Shown: positions 1 through 10,839 of the stretch, in pieces | Position numbering within the stretch: position 1 is the first letter of the stretch | Layout: each line of letters begins with the position of its first letter | Source: Portulaca oleracea | Lineage: Eukaryota; Streptophyta; Magnoliopsida; Caryophyllales; Portulacaceae | Assembly (NCBI GenBank): GCA_029582165.1 | Contig: CM055876.1 | Span: forward strand, 17,700,501 to 17,764,500 | DNA: 64,000 nucleotides | Reading direction: 5' to 3' | The notes under the pieces: generated by a model | Told to the model about the DNA's origin: nothing | The model's database searches: none | The model's input: the letters and a program-made list of their open reading frames with translations, nothing else | Made by a program: the position numbers and the translations under genes

Positions 1-115
1 ACAGATCATATCCATTAAGACGAAGCAATATTAATAAATTATAGCAACCTAACATGAATTTAACAATTGAAAACATACAAGAGAAAACCAGTAAAAACTA
101 CAACATGCTATCTGT

Positions 116-128
116 GGCTCTAATACCA
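116..128 (-). promoter_or_regulatory. Retrotransposon primer-binding site (initiator-Met tRNA type)
   Basis: Read on the minus strand this is TGGTATTAGAGCC, one mismatch from the usual TGGTATCAGAGCC primer-binding site of plant copia and gypsy elements. It sits one base from the LTR terminus CCCGACA (130-136 read in reverse). The element interior therefore runs off the left edge of the window (1-115), and the DNA to the right is its 5' LTR. Confidence 0.7.
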
Positions 129-954
129 CTGTCGGGTTATGGGGCTCCCGGGCCCAAATCATTTTCAAGGTCCAAACGGTGGTGGGCCCAATCTAATCAG
201 GCCCACCCATACTAGGGGTGGAAGAAGTCCTAACCCTTAGGACTTCACCTAACCTACCCTAACCCAAGACAATAACAATAGGAAAGAAAACACATAGGAG
301 AGGCTGAGTTATTTATTTGGCAGTCTCTCGAATCAACAAGCCTCGACCGACCTTCAACTCTTGAATACGTCTCTTCGGCTCTTGAACGCGTCACTTCGGA
401 TTTCAAGAGGTAAGTCTCCAAAAAAGGAGACCTATAAAGCAATCCACGCAACACTTGTGAACCGGCTGCTAGACGCCCGATCTAAATCGGATCGGAATCG
501 GATTCGTATGTGAACTGTATCAAATACAATCTATCTTTCCAACTCTAAGGCCTCGAGGAATCACCCTCATAGTCCTAACCCAGACGTTTTCTCATAGAAA
601 GTTTTCCCAATTCCCAAAATCTCCAAAAAGGAGATTACCCTCAAAATGGGGCACATGGGATAAAAAGACACTCTTTTTGGAATCCCATGGACTTCATATA
701 CATAGGAGAGTGAAAAGTATGGGAAAAGGTATTCTTCCGATGTGGGGCGCGCGCCTGAGGTACTTCTACGCTTAAAACTTCTAGCCACGCCTATAAGCGT
801 GGCCGAGGACCCTTGCCATGGATAGATAAGTGCGAAAAGGGAATGCGTGGAGAAAATAATAAGCATGGCAAGGAGAAATTCGCCACGCTTATTAAGCGTG
901 CATGGAGCAACTAGCCATACTTATTAAGTGTGCACGGAGTCGCTCTCCACCTAC

Positions 955-1057
955 TACAATTTTTTCTTTTAAATGTAGATTCGAACCCCCGATTTTAGCG
1001 CATAAGAAGAGGTTACTAATTAAACGCTTACCACTTGTTCCACTTGTGTATCAAAGA
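955..1057 (-). mobile_element. Short tRNA-derived SINE-like sequence
   Basis: On the minus strand an A-box-like AAGTGGTAAGCG is followed about 45 nt later by a B-box-like GGTTCGAATCT and then an A-rich tail (poly-T at 960-970 on the plus strand). This order is that of a small pol III-transcribed tRNA-related SINE. I found no clear target-site duplication and cannot name a family, so it could also be a decayed tRNA-like part of the surrounding LTR. Confidence 0.35.
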
Positions 1058-1602
1058 TTATTTGATTCTAATAATTAATTTAATACTATATACACAAATA
1101 CTGATTGACTTTTTTTATCTTTTATTTTAGCTTTGATTAATATACGGGTATATTAAAAAATTATAATTATAATTGTTTTAAATATTCTTGACATTAATCT
1201 AATACTATATGTACAGAAATACCACTTGGCTTCTTTTTTTATCTTCTACTTTTTCTTTCACTAATTGACTGATATATTTAAAAGTTTACAATTATAATTT
1301 TTTAAATACTTTTTAAAAAAGATATTTGAAAATTTATAATTAAAAAAAGTAATAGCAATTTACCATGCTTATCATGCGTAGAAAGAAGGGTTTCATTTAG
1401 AGTCAACAATTATCTCACTTAATAAACATGGTAGGACTCTTATAACATGTTGCCATACTTATAAGTGTGTTTAATGTCTTACCTCTCTTAGTTTGGGTGG
1501 AAGGATGAAGCAGTAGAAAATTACTTGTTTTTTTCACCCTCATTTAAATATGCGTGGGCATACAAGCATTGAAGCAAGTTCTTTTTTCTTGTAGTGAGTT
1601 CA

Positions 1603-1710
1603 CCACGGATCGTGGTACCGTACCACAGATCGTGATGAGCAACAAAAACAAGTTTTGCTTCCTAGAGGTTTATCACGAACTGTGGTGGTTTGCCATTGAC
1701 CGTGGTGGCT
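1603..1710. repeat. Array of imperfect palindromic words (CACGGATCGTG type)
   Basis: Four related dyad-symmetric words occur here: ACCACGGATCGTGGTA, ACCACAGATCGTGATG, TATCACGAACTGTGGT and GCCATTGACCGTGGTG. The same kind of array recurs at 62820-62970. In both places it is followed by the same downstream block, with shared strings TTGTGTGACCC, TCTAGCAA and GGGACATTCCCAAC. That makes it a property of one LTR family. Confidence 0.6.
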
Positions 1711-2261
1711 GTTTTCCCAAAAAGAAAAAAAACAGCTTCCGCGCTTCTTCTAGTTCAATCCAGTATTGCCTCAGGCCTTTTCCCACACATACATTACCTT
1801 TAATTTGCTGACTTGTGTGACCCTATGGGAGCAACTAATACGGTTGTGATTGAACCATTCGATCATTGATTAAGTTGACTTCTAGCAAAGTCATTAATCA
1901 CCTAATTAACTTGGCTACAAAATTGAACATTTTCGGGACATTCCCAACGTATATGCCCCCACTTTGATCCCAAACCAATCCCTTTAACATCCCTAAATGC
2001 AACGCATGCCCCTTTTGACGGGGCTCTAATCTACAAATGGATATAGAAAAATGCATTCGAAGTCTTGGGCGGTTCTTTGTAAGCATAAGTGCTTAGCAGG
2101 TATGCATTTTACAAATTAGATACCTTTAATGATTCTTTGCTTACAAAAGGAGGTTAGAGATCGAGTATTAAAAAATCAAACATCTCTCCATGCACGTGTC
2201 TTGAAGGCTAAATACTTCCTACAAAATGACTTTCTTGAGGCACCTTTGGCATTTATGACAA

Positions 2262-3123
2262 GTAGAGTTAGGCAACGGGCTGGGTTGGGCCAGGTCACGC
2301 TGATCCGTTGCCATGATGGGTTAGGGTCAACTGGCTGCTTTTACACATAGGGTTGGGTCAGGTCATGGGTCAACCAACCCTGACCCGCCCATTTGCTATT
2401 TTGTGTTTATTAATTGTTGCTAGCCTGTCACTCTGTGTCCCAATTTTTGTCAGCATGCAATTAGGTGTCCATTAGACCATCACTATTCGAAAAACATGTC
2501 TAAATCGATAAGAATTCAGAAACAAATGCCCAATCACAAAAATAGACATTGAAGATATGAAGATTGTGAAAAGCCTTTGTACAATCAATAATTAATAGAG
2601 AGAAAGAGAGAAACAGAGATGGAGAAAGGCCTTTGCGAAAACCCTCTGAATTAGCAAATATGAAACATATGCTTTGAATCTGAGTGGAAAAGAGAGAAAA
2701 ATAAGATAAGGAAATAGTCGGCTAAACCCTAGCCCAAGCATAAAACCCAGATTTCATAAAAACTCATGGAGACAAATTGAGTTTCCTGCGATGGTCAACT
2801 TAGCCTGAGGTCATCGGAGATGAACGACAAGTCGAGTTACCGGTGGTGGTAGAGTTAATTTACATCCGACGATGGACGCGAGTGAGAACAAAGAAGAGAT
2901 GGAGAAAGTGAGAGGGGCGAAAAGTGAGCCCTAGTCGCAACTAACTAAGGGACTGAGGGTCATTTTCTCTAACCCAGAATCGACCTCCAAGTTACCTTAC
3001 CAGCTTGAATAATACTGACCCCAACACAACCCGACCCCTGTAGATTTTTAGATGGGCTTTGACCCTATATTTTAAGTCTTGACCCATACGGTCCATAGGT
3101 CCCCCGACCCAATGCCCATGCCT
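2262..3123. mobile_element. Non-autonomous hAT-like DNA transposon inside the LINE
   Basis: It is flanked by 8-bp direct repeats TATGACAA (2254-2261) and AATGACAA (3124-3131), one mismatch apart, the length expected for hAT. The ends share an inverted repeat: TTAGGCAACGGGCTGGGT on the left, and TTAGGCATGGGCATTGGGT when the right end is reversed. The interior is rich in GGGTCRGG and GACCC strings and has no transposase frame. Removing it joins the LINE sequence on either side. Confidence 0.72.
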
Positions 3124-3810
3124 AATGACAAACTATTGTTAGAGATGTGTATAGAGTGCCAACATCCTTCTAAAGGAGGGCCTTACCTGGAGAGTAGGAG
3201 AGGACAATCAATGAAAATATGGGAGGATGGTTGGTCGGTGGAGGAAGATGTAAGGAGGGCTACTACACTTTCTCCACAACTCTCATATTTGCAAATGGTG
3301 AGTGATCTTATCAATTACACGGATTCTACCTGGAAGCTAGAGGTTATTAACAAAGTATTTAATGCAAGAGATAAGATATCATACTAAATATTCTCCTAAG
3401 CCCTGATTTTCCACATGACAAAGGTGTTGGAGTTTGGATGCCAAAGGAGAATTCATGGTTAAAATAACTTATTACTAGGGGCATCACTGAACTTCAGATG
3501 ATTCTAAAGATATCAGCCAAACAGTGGGATGCCAACATTATACCAAAGGGTAAGCATTTTTGGTTAAAATAAGTCTCAAATATGTTACCAACAATGACCT
3601 ATCTATGGCATAGACACATAGCAACTAATGGGGAGTGCCCTAGATGCCACAAAGGCAACGAGGATAGGTGACGTGCCATGTTTCACAATGAAAAGAATGG
3701 TGAAGTGTGGGGTTAGATCGATGCATATGCTGGCAAGAGAAGCATACAACAAAAGCCCTTAGAGAGCTAATGCAAACTTGTTGGAACTGAGTATTTTTCA
3801 ACTTTTTCTA

Positions 3811-4093
3811 TCTAATACCATGATATATGGTTAAAGTGCGGGATTGTAACGACTACTTATATCACCAAGATGCACCTTCCTTTAAGGAAGATCATTCGTT
3901 GGGAACTCTCAATTAAGCGTGTTTGGCTGATAGTAGTCTCGAGATGGGTGACCTCATGGGAAGTTTTTCCAGGTAACGTATTAACGAGGACGAAGCACAC
4001 TGGAAGGACTCATGGTGATTTGTGGTGCCAGTAGTTGATCCAGAAAGCTCTTCTCGCTAATGTCCATGACCCAAGAGGGGTCAGGGCACTATA
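3811..4093 (+). repeat. Cassandra 5' LTR
   Basis: It begins TCTAATACC (TGTAATACC in the 3' copy, so the first G is mutated) and ends GGGCACTATA before the primer-binding site. Length is 283 bp, within the range of Cassandra LTRs. Confidence 0.8.
3893..3975 (+). other. 5S rRNA-like domain in the 5' LTR
   Basis: The sequence follows the 3' two-thirds of plant 5S rRNA. An A-box-like AATTAAGCGTGTTTGG at 3911-3926 corresponds to 5S AGTTAAGCGTGCTTGG, then TAGTAGTCTCGAGATGGG, then a C-box-like GATGGGTGACCTCATGGGAAGT at 3943-3964. These are the internal pol III promoter elements. It is part of the retrotransposon, not an rRNA gene: the 5' third is diverged and no T-run terminator closes it. Confidence 0.85.
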
Positions 4094-4227
4094 ATGGTAT
4101 TAGAGTCGACTCTTGACTGTGAGCTACGCTAATGGATGGAAGATCCATGGATAGTCATTTAGCGGGATGAAGATTCTAGATTAGAATGAGGCACAACGAG
4201 GACGTTGTGCAATTAAGTGAGGGTTAT

Positions 4228-4500
4228 TGTAATACCCCAGTATATGGTTAAAGTATGGCTTAAAAGAATAATAATGACTATTTATATCACCAAGGCGCAT
4301 CGTCCTTTTAGGAATATCATCCGTTGGGAACTTCAAGTTAAATGAACTTGGCTGAGAGTAGTCTCGAAATGGGTGATCTCCTGGAAAGTTTTCCATACAG
4401 CGTGTGAGTGTGGACAAAGCACGTTGAAATGACTCGTGGTGATTTATGGGGTCAGTCATCATCCAAAGGTCTAAGAAGATGGTTAAGCTACTTAATGCAT
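4228..4500 (+). repeat. Cassandra 3' LTR (end missing) with second 5S-like domain
   Basis: It starts TGTAATACCCCAGTATATGG and parallels the 5' LTR. The 5S-like part (about 4312-4396) is more decayed: AGTTAAATGAACTTGG in place of the A box and GGGTGATCTCCTGGAAAGT in place of the C box. After about 4470 it no longer matches the 5' LTR, and LINE sequence resumes near 4505. Confidence 0.75.
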
Positions 4501-4845
4501 CCAATGTCGCGTGTCCTGGAAAATACCCATAAAAGGAACAGTTAAAATCGATACTGATGTAACAATATAAAAAAGATGGGTAAGTGAGCCTAGGAGTAGT
4601 GGCTTGGGATCATCAATGCACAGTTGTTTGGCATATGCTGAAGAAAGATGGTTTATGAATGCTACAAAGGCGAGGGCAATTCTAAATGCTTTTCAAGTGG
4701 CGAGGTGGCTCTAAGAACAAAGGATTATGATCAAGTCCGAGTATCAAGGGATCATTCAAATAGTTACTTGGCATTGCCAGATGGTGTAATAGGTGGGTGT
4801 CAGTGTACTTGCTCCTTCAGTCAACTCCTACTGTGTTTTGAGTTC

Positions 4846-4916
4846 TTCTTCTTCTTCTTCTTCTTCTTCTTCTTCTTCTTCTTCTTCTTCTTCTTCTTCT
4901 TCTTCTTCTTCTTCTT

Positions 4917-4945
<29 letters not shown>
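4846..4945 (+). repeat. TTC trinucleotide microsatellite
   Basis: About 33 uninterrupted TTC units. They create spurious poly-Ser and poly-Phe reading frames. The array abuts the end of the LINE RNase H remnant. Confidence 0.97.
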
Positions 4946-4952
<7 letters not shown>

Positions 4953-5045
4953 TCACTTTCTTTCTTTCCATTTGTGTTGGATTGTGAGAAGACATAGTAG
5001 GTGTTTTAGAGTCCTTAAAAAAAATCTAATAAACCAAAGCGTTTA

Positions 5046-6029
5046 GCAAAGATTTTTTTTATCAGTTATAAAAAGTTTGGAATGTGTTGGTTACGGAAAC
5101 AATTACGAATGACATTCTAATCGAATTTACCCTATCAGATGGATTAGGCACTTTTTTTGTACATTTTGAAAATTATGGGAAAAAATAATTTTTACACAAT
5201 TTATATATAGTATTATAGTTATAGAAGTCAATCATATCATTTTTTTTAATTTATTATTTAAATATATGAGTTTTATACCAAGACAAAACACTTAAAATGT
5301 GTTTTGCCCCAGGACTCATATCATTTTTGATTTTATATCCACTTCAGTCTGGTATTAAAAACGCACATTCATCACGTTATACATATAATTGTGTAAAAAA
5401 TTAAATATTATCCATTTAATATTCTATTAACCTTTTAAAAAAATGAAAAGAAAAAATTATTTAGAAAAATCTCATCCTACAAATGGTTTTTAGGATTTGA
5501 ACAAATCTTAACTTAGGAGCATAACATGCAAAATAATCCAAACATTCAATAATTTTTTTTTGATTGTTTAAAGCCCAAAAAACGGGCACGAACCGCAACA
5601 AAAAAACCGAACCAGCACTAAACAAGCGCAACAACACAAAATCAAAAAATGATCAAACTACAAGCAAAAATAAGAAGAAATGATTAGATCTTGATCTTCA
5701 AACATCCAATATACATGGTGATAATTCGAATTTTGGGGTATTGAATTTCAGTAAATTCTCATCGAGTTTTAATCACTATAACTCTTTGGAGAGTGACTGT
5801 AGACACCAGATTTCGTGTTGGGGTGTCTTAGATAAATTGATATAAACTCATGGACCCAAGGTGACAAGCTAGCATGCAAAAGGCAAACCCATAAATACAA
5901 AACACAAGAAGCCACTCCAAATCCATAAGTAGAAGCCTATCAAGGTCGTCTGGCCTTGGAAGGCATTTCCATCTGTGCCAGTCCATGTCGTATCCAATCT
6001 GTGTGAAAAACACAGTCAAGGCTACCTGG
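5046..6029. other. Intergenic DNA, no gene recognised
   Basis: AT-rich sequence with short homopolymers and a small hairpin (AAAACACTTAAAATGTGTTTT near 5286). No reading frame with family resemblance and no clear element ends were found. Confidence 0.6.
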
Positions 6030-7029
6030 TGATGTATAATTGAAGCAAAGCTAGGGTTTTGATCAATTATACATCAATATGTGACATACAACCAATCTTA
6101 CAAAGAGTGGGGATTCATAAAAAGCCTTAGGGTTTGTAGGGTATCTTAATAAAGATAGATAGATAGATAGGATAGTTCAAGGGAATTGAACTTGATACAG
6201 AAACATCACAAGTATAATTCCTAGGGCTTCTTGTTCCTTTACTTAGTTACAGAAACACCTTCTAAGTAAAAGAGACAAGCTCTACCTTACCACTTGAATA
6301 GCCAATTCAAGATACAATAGTAGAAAAGAAAGAGAAGACTCTCAAGTGAGCAAAGCTCGTTTGTATATCATCATAATCGAAATCAATTGTGTCTAGACTG
6401 ATTACAAACCTCCCTATTTATACTAGACTAAGTCCTAAACCTCCTAGGACTATTAACTTGGCGCCAAAGCAATCCATACTCCTACTAGGACTCCTCTTTC
6501 CTAATCCTATTTGGATTAGTTACAACGAATCCTTCTAGGATTTGGCTTTCCTAATCCTAATTGGATTAGTTACAAAATTGGTCATCCAAGACTAGGATTA
6601 TCTCCTTCTAGACTCTTCTAGACTCCTCTAGACTCTTCTAGACTTAACTTAATGCTTAAGCTAAACTATGAAAAATGTGAAATTCACTTTGGCTTTGTGC
6701 CTTAGTTTTTAAAAGGAAAAATACAAATACTACTAATATAACTTCTCTTCTTGTACGCCTTTTGCACGAGACTTGGGCCTTCATTAACTTGTTTGGACGT
6801 CCTCTTGGAAGATAGAGCATACTACATGAGTTGCCCATTGGGCCTTCTTGATGGATCCTTCTTCTAGGGCCTTTTCCACCTCCATGTATATGACTTGGGC
6901 CTCTTTTGGTGGCTTAGATGAATTGGGTTGATCTCCATTATTCTCCATGAACCTTGGGTCCCCAAATGTGAGACCAAGGCTAGGTGAATCTCCATCACCT
7001 GACTACGTGACGTGACTTGTCATCAATCC
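6030..7029 (-). mobile_element. Possible LTR fragment (minus strand), boundaries uncertain
   Basis: It starts with a perfect 14-bp inverted repeat, TGATGTATAATTGA (6030-6043) and TCAATTATACATCA (6063-6076). A minus-strand TATA-like TATAAATAGG is near 6415, and CATCA occurs at 7029. A GATA microsatellite (about 6153) and four tandem copies of a 10-mer TTCTAGACTC (6606-6645) lie inside. A promoter-like AT core in repetitive DNA suggests an LTR, but no primer-binding site or duplication confirms it. Confidence 0.3.
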
Positions 7030-10000
7030 ATGTGAGATTTCGGTCAAAACACACCCCTTTATTCACTCCATCATCACAATCGTCTCCCACTCCAAAGTCA
7101 AGGATGGTTTGTTGTTGAGTTTTTGGTTATTTTGAAATTTTAACTATTTTAGTTTATGAACATCTTTCAATCACTATTTGAATATTTTTTGTAATGCATT
7201 TGAATATTTTAAAAATTTCTTTTTAAGTTTGGAACATTTTCTTAAAATTTTGATTGTGTGTATATTAATTTTTTGATCATTTGTGTTGGCCATGCATCTT
7301 ATTGTGGAATGATGATGTACATCAGATAAGTCCTTAGAAGTAAAAAAAAAAACTCATTATTGGAAATTAATTGGGTGAACAATGTTATTAGATATGTGTC
7401 ATTCGAGGACAATTCGCCAAAATTTGTTGGCATTTGGCATAAATTATAAAATTCTTAATCTTAGTAATCTACTCTCTAGTTTAACGATTATATTTGAGAT
7501 TTAATTTTGTTGTTTATGGTTAACCTATTCACTTTAACTCCTAAAGTTTTCTGTCTCAGTTGTCTCTCGCCTAAGCGTTGATAAAGGTTGCAAATTTAGG
7601 TGCCTACAAGCATTCAATGCAGAAGGGCAAGCACTGCCATTGAATATTGAATCATATAGAGATGACCAAGTGTTGACAGTGATTGTTGAAGCATATATAT
7701 CAAGAACTACTCAAAGGAAATTTCGTTGAAGGGTATGACCCCATCAACACGAGTTATATGAAAGTTAGACCAAAGTATAATGTAGAACGCCACTAGTTGA
7801 TATTTTTTTCCAACAGTGATGTAGCAGATCAACCAGGTTGCATGTAGCATGCAGGAGGAAATTGCGCTAGACATAACTTTTCCAATATTCCCAAACATTG
7901 TATTAGGTTGCAAAACAAGTTACAAGTCAAAGAAGACTTCTGAAGCATGCACATCAACTTTGTACTGACATGGCACACATTGCCTACCCGCAAGAGATTA
8001 GAGAAGTGGAAGGTCCCCTTTTCAAGTAGTGCTGCTAATTGTTGCAGGAAACAAGGTAAGAAGACAATTAGGTGAAAAAGATTCGAGAAAGGATTCACAA
8101 TCCTTCAAAAGCAGGTAGTAAGATGTGAAAAGAGGAAAACCACATTAATAACAGTGGCTGAGTATTCTTTTTAGGTCAAGAAAAAGTTTAGAGAAGCAGG
8201 TTGTGGTTTGGTGATAGTTTAGTCATCAAGTATGGTGCTGAAAAGTCTATTAGTTGATAAAACGTGTTTCACCTTAGAGGTTATTGTTGTTGTATCTAGT
8301 TTTGAAAACTCTTGGATTCCAATTTCTCGTTCTCTCGTCACACCAGCATATAGTTTGGCCAAGAAGGCTAAAGTGCAGATGTTGGTTTGACATAATTCTG
8401 TAATCCATGTCTCCTTTGTCAAAAAGAAGTCTCTTTAATTAATTCATCAGTCTAGCTTGTTTTGCTTCTAATGCTAGTATCATTAGTGCTACAAATTCTT
8501 TTGAGTTGGACGATTTGAACAAATCTAAATTTGGATCAAAATTAAATTTGGAAAATAAAAAGCAAAGTAAAACAAATAATTGTATCATAATCTTTAACCA
8601 AATCACTCATTGTTAAAAGTTAAAGAAAAATTCTATGATTGTAACCAATTTTGCTCGAATTAGAATGAACTGGGTATTTAAATTGGACAATTTTTTGAGG
8701 GCACAATATTTAGTGTAATATCGCCCATGATTTTCGACCTTGTACATTTAGCATGAAAAACTTCATACTATCATATTTGACAAGAGATAATGAGATTTTT
8801 AATTATATTTATATGTATATATCGATAGTATCTAAAGTTACCCATACATAATGTATACAGTTGTCCATAAATAACATAAATAATGTATATAGTTATCCGT
8901 AAATAATTATATATATAATTACCCATAAATATAAAAATAATTAAAAACCTCATGATCTATCTTAAAATTTTATACTTTTCCACCTTTATTATTATAATTC
9001 TTCATTGGCTAACAAATGAAATGTCATTAACACTTTATTATCCCATAGCTAAAGTGGAAGGTCCATTCCCACCCATTTCCAAGTTATAATTGCTGATGTG
9101 ACTTGAGTACTACTGTAACCAACATTACCTTCACTTTATTCCTATCTCTTCCTTAACTAATCATGAACCACCATACTCCTACATCTGTTCACTTTCTTCT
9201 CCACTTTTAATCTAGAATAACTTTAGACATTCTATCATTTCTTTTGAAGTGGCCAAAGATTAGATGTAAAAAGAGTTTTAAATTCAGCTTTTATGGACAA
9301 GCTTACAAATTAAGTCCATTTATACATACACCCATTATCTTTAGATTCTACTACGAAATCAACATTAGACACATATATACTAGCATTAGCAATTAGCAGT
9401 GATGTATAAAAGAGGACAAGAACCTATCTTTTTCAAATGTATGCTCAGATTTTAGTGAGATTACTGTATTTTCTTGCCGATAAACTCCAAGAAAAGCAAT
9501 CAAGAGATCCTAATTTGTTAGTTTTAACCTAGTAGTGATTTCTTTAAATCAACTTAGCAAGTGTATCTTATCACCTTGAATCGAAGTTCTTTTTCCATTG
9601 TTTTTTTTTTTACTAGCACAAATAATCCAACCATTAAATCCCCGGTACTTCGTAAATTAATGGGTCTATTGTGGTCAAAAGACAACAGGAATGTCAAAAT
9701 CAGTATTTCGATCCAACCTTCCATCCTACACTTTTTATAAATAGAAGATATATATTCTACCAAAGTATTGAACTAACCTGGCAAGTATATAAATAGAAGA
9801 TATATAAATAAGCTTAAATTGTGCAATACTTACCAACCTGGCAAGTATATGTTTGACAAATTAGACTATTTTATAGTGTATTGCAACATCATTGTTTGGT
9901 TAATTAATATCCAATATTAAGATCAGAAGTAACTTATACTTTATAGGTTATAAATTATAAAATATGATGTTATATATACGTAAAAGAAGAAAACATATTT

Positions 10001-10536
10001 TGCAATACATATAACACTCAAATTAGTCATTCATTCATTATGTAACTTAAGGCCAAAGACATTAAAATATAGAACCAAATAAAAAGGATATGTGATGAGT
10101 TGTATTTCTTGGTTACGAATTGAAACCTAAGCAACTTTTAATATATCTTCAACTGAAAGTAAAGCGGTTGTAGCTGTGGTGGTTGATTTTTGTGTATTGA
10201 TCATGATGTTGCCTAGCTTCTTCAGTTCAGTGAATCATACATAAAAATAGTGCATCATAGTCATAGCTATCTAGTTGCACCCACCAAAAACACGTCTTCA
10301 TCACATCTAATTAAATAATTTGTAATTATAAGTGACATTGACAAAGCTAAGGCAGAAATGTGTTGCTTTCAACTATGTTTATAGTAGTAGTTTTCTCTTT
10401 TTGTACCGAATATTCTTTGTTGTTTTTAATGATTTTTCCACACCTTTTAGTTCTAACTTATCCCAAATTACTATCACTCTTGGGGGATGAAAATTTGGGT
10501 GTAGGCATGGCAATGGGTTTAGAATGTAACTATATA
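7030..10536. other. Intergenic DNA, no gene recognised
   Basis: About 3.5 kb with no reading frame of recognisable family and no paired element ends. Minor local structure: an AT-rich stretch of repeated AGTTRCCCATA-like words near 8830-8935, and a local duplication near 9735-9860 in which both TAAATAGAAGATATAT and CCTGGCAAGTATAT occur twice. Confidence 0.55.
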
Positions 10537-10746
10537 CTCCCTCCGTTTCATATTAATTCATACTTTAATTAATTTTTATTGTTTCAAAATAATTGTCACT
10601 TTCCTATTCCCAATACCTAATTCAATTATTTTACATTATTTCTTAAAGAGAGAAAAGTCAAATACAATTGAGGTTTGATAGTTATTATAGTTATATATTG
10701 ATATGTGTGAAAATTTCAATTCCGTCAATTAATTTGGAACGGAGGG
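10537..10746. mobile_element. Stowaway-type MITE
   Basis: The left end CTCCCTCCGTTTCATATTAA and right end TTAATTTGGAACGGAGGG are inverted copies, with TA on each side (10535-10536 and 10747-10748). Length 210 bp, AT-rich and non-coding, as for Tc1/mariner-derived Stowaway elements. Confidence 0.85.
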
Positions 10747-10839
10747 TAGTATATATGTGTGTGTCTATATATATATGCAGTATCCCAATTCCATTCAAAC
10801 TCAAGTTTGGAAATAAATAATTATTTTTCTTAAAAATAC

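Larger units (their letters stand above)
130..1950 (-). mobile_element. 5' LTR of a minus-strand LTR retrotransposon (right boundary tentative)
   Basis: The left end is fixed by the adjacent primer-binding site. The right end is inferred. At 1930-1950 the minus strand reads GTTGGGAATGTCCCG, matching the TGTTGGGAATGTCCCG end of the partial LTR at 62640-63203, and it forms a short inverted terminus with CCCGACA at 130. A TATA-like TTTATAGG lies near 430 on the minus strand. The block contains palindromic words at 784-803, 884-900, 916-932, 1362-1380 and 1454-1469, a CACGG-type dyad array at 1603-1710, and a SINE-like insert near 955-1057. An alternative is a shorter LTR ending near 958 (CTACTACA), with a second LTR fragment to its right. 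Confidence 0.45.
3811..4500 (+). mobile_element. Cassandra-type TRIM retrotransposon
   Basis: Two direct LTRs (3811-4093 and 4228-about 4500) flank a 134-bp non-coding interior. The first LTR is followed by the primer-binding site TGGTATTAGAGTC at 4095, and the second is preceded by GGACGTTGTGC...GTGAGGGTTAT and starts TGTAATACCCC. Both features match the Cassandra terminal-repeat retrotransposons, whose LTRs carry a 5S rRNA-like domain. The 3' LTR lacks its normal end, so the copy is truncated. No protein is encoded; movement would need enzymes from elsewhere. Confidence 0.85.
2125..4845 (+). mobile_element. Degenerate L1-like LINE, 3' part of ORF2, interrupted twice
   Basis: Three colinear pieces (2125-2261, 3124-3790, about 4505-4845) translate to parts of a plant LINE ORF2. 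The first has RVLKAKYF followed by a FLEA motif, as seen just after the reverse transcriptase. The second has MKIWEDGWSVEED and then a zinc-binding zf-RVT block (LWHRHIATNGECPRC near 3605-3655). The third, in broken frames, resembles the RVT_3 RNase H domain (GVVAWDHQCTVVWH and NATKARAILNAFQVAR). Stop codons and frame changes are frequent, so it is dead. A hAT element (2262-3123) and a Cassandra element (3811-about 4500) split it. Confidence 0.8.

Noticed and set aside
3893..3975. Functional 5S rRNA gene
   Set aside because: It lies in a Cassandra LTR, the 5' third does not match 5S, and a second copy is at the same place in the other LTR.
4648..5046. Long poly-Phe and poly-Ser open frames
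   Set aside because: They are the TTC microsatellite read in different frames, at the end of a dead LINE.
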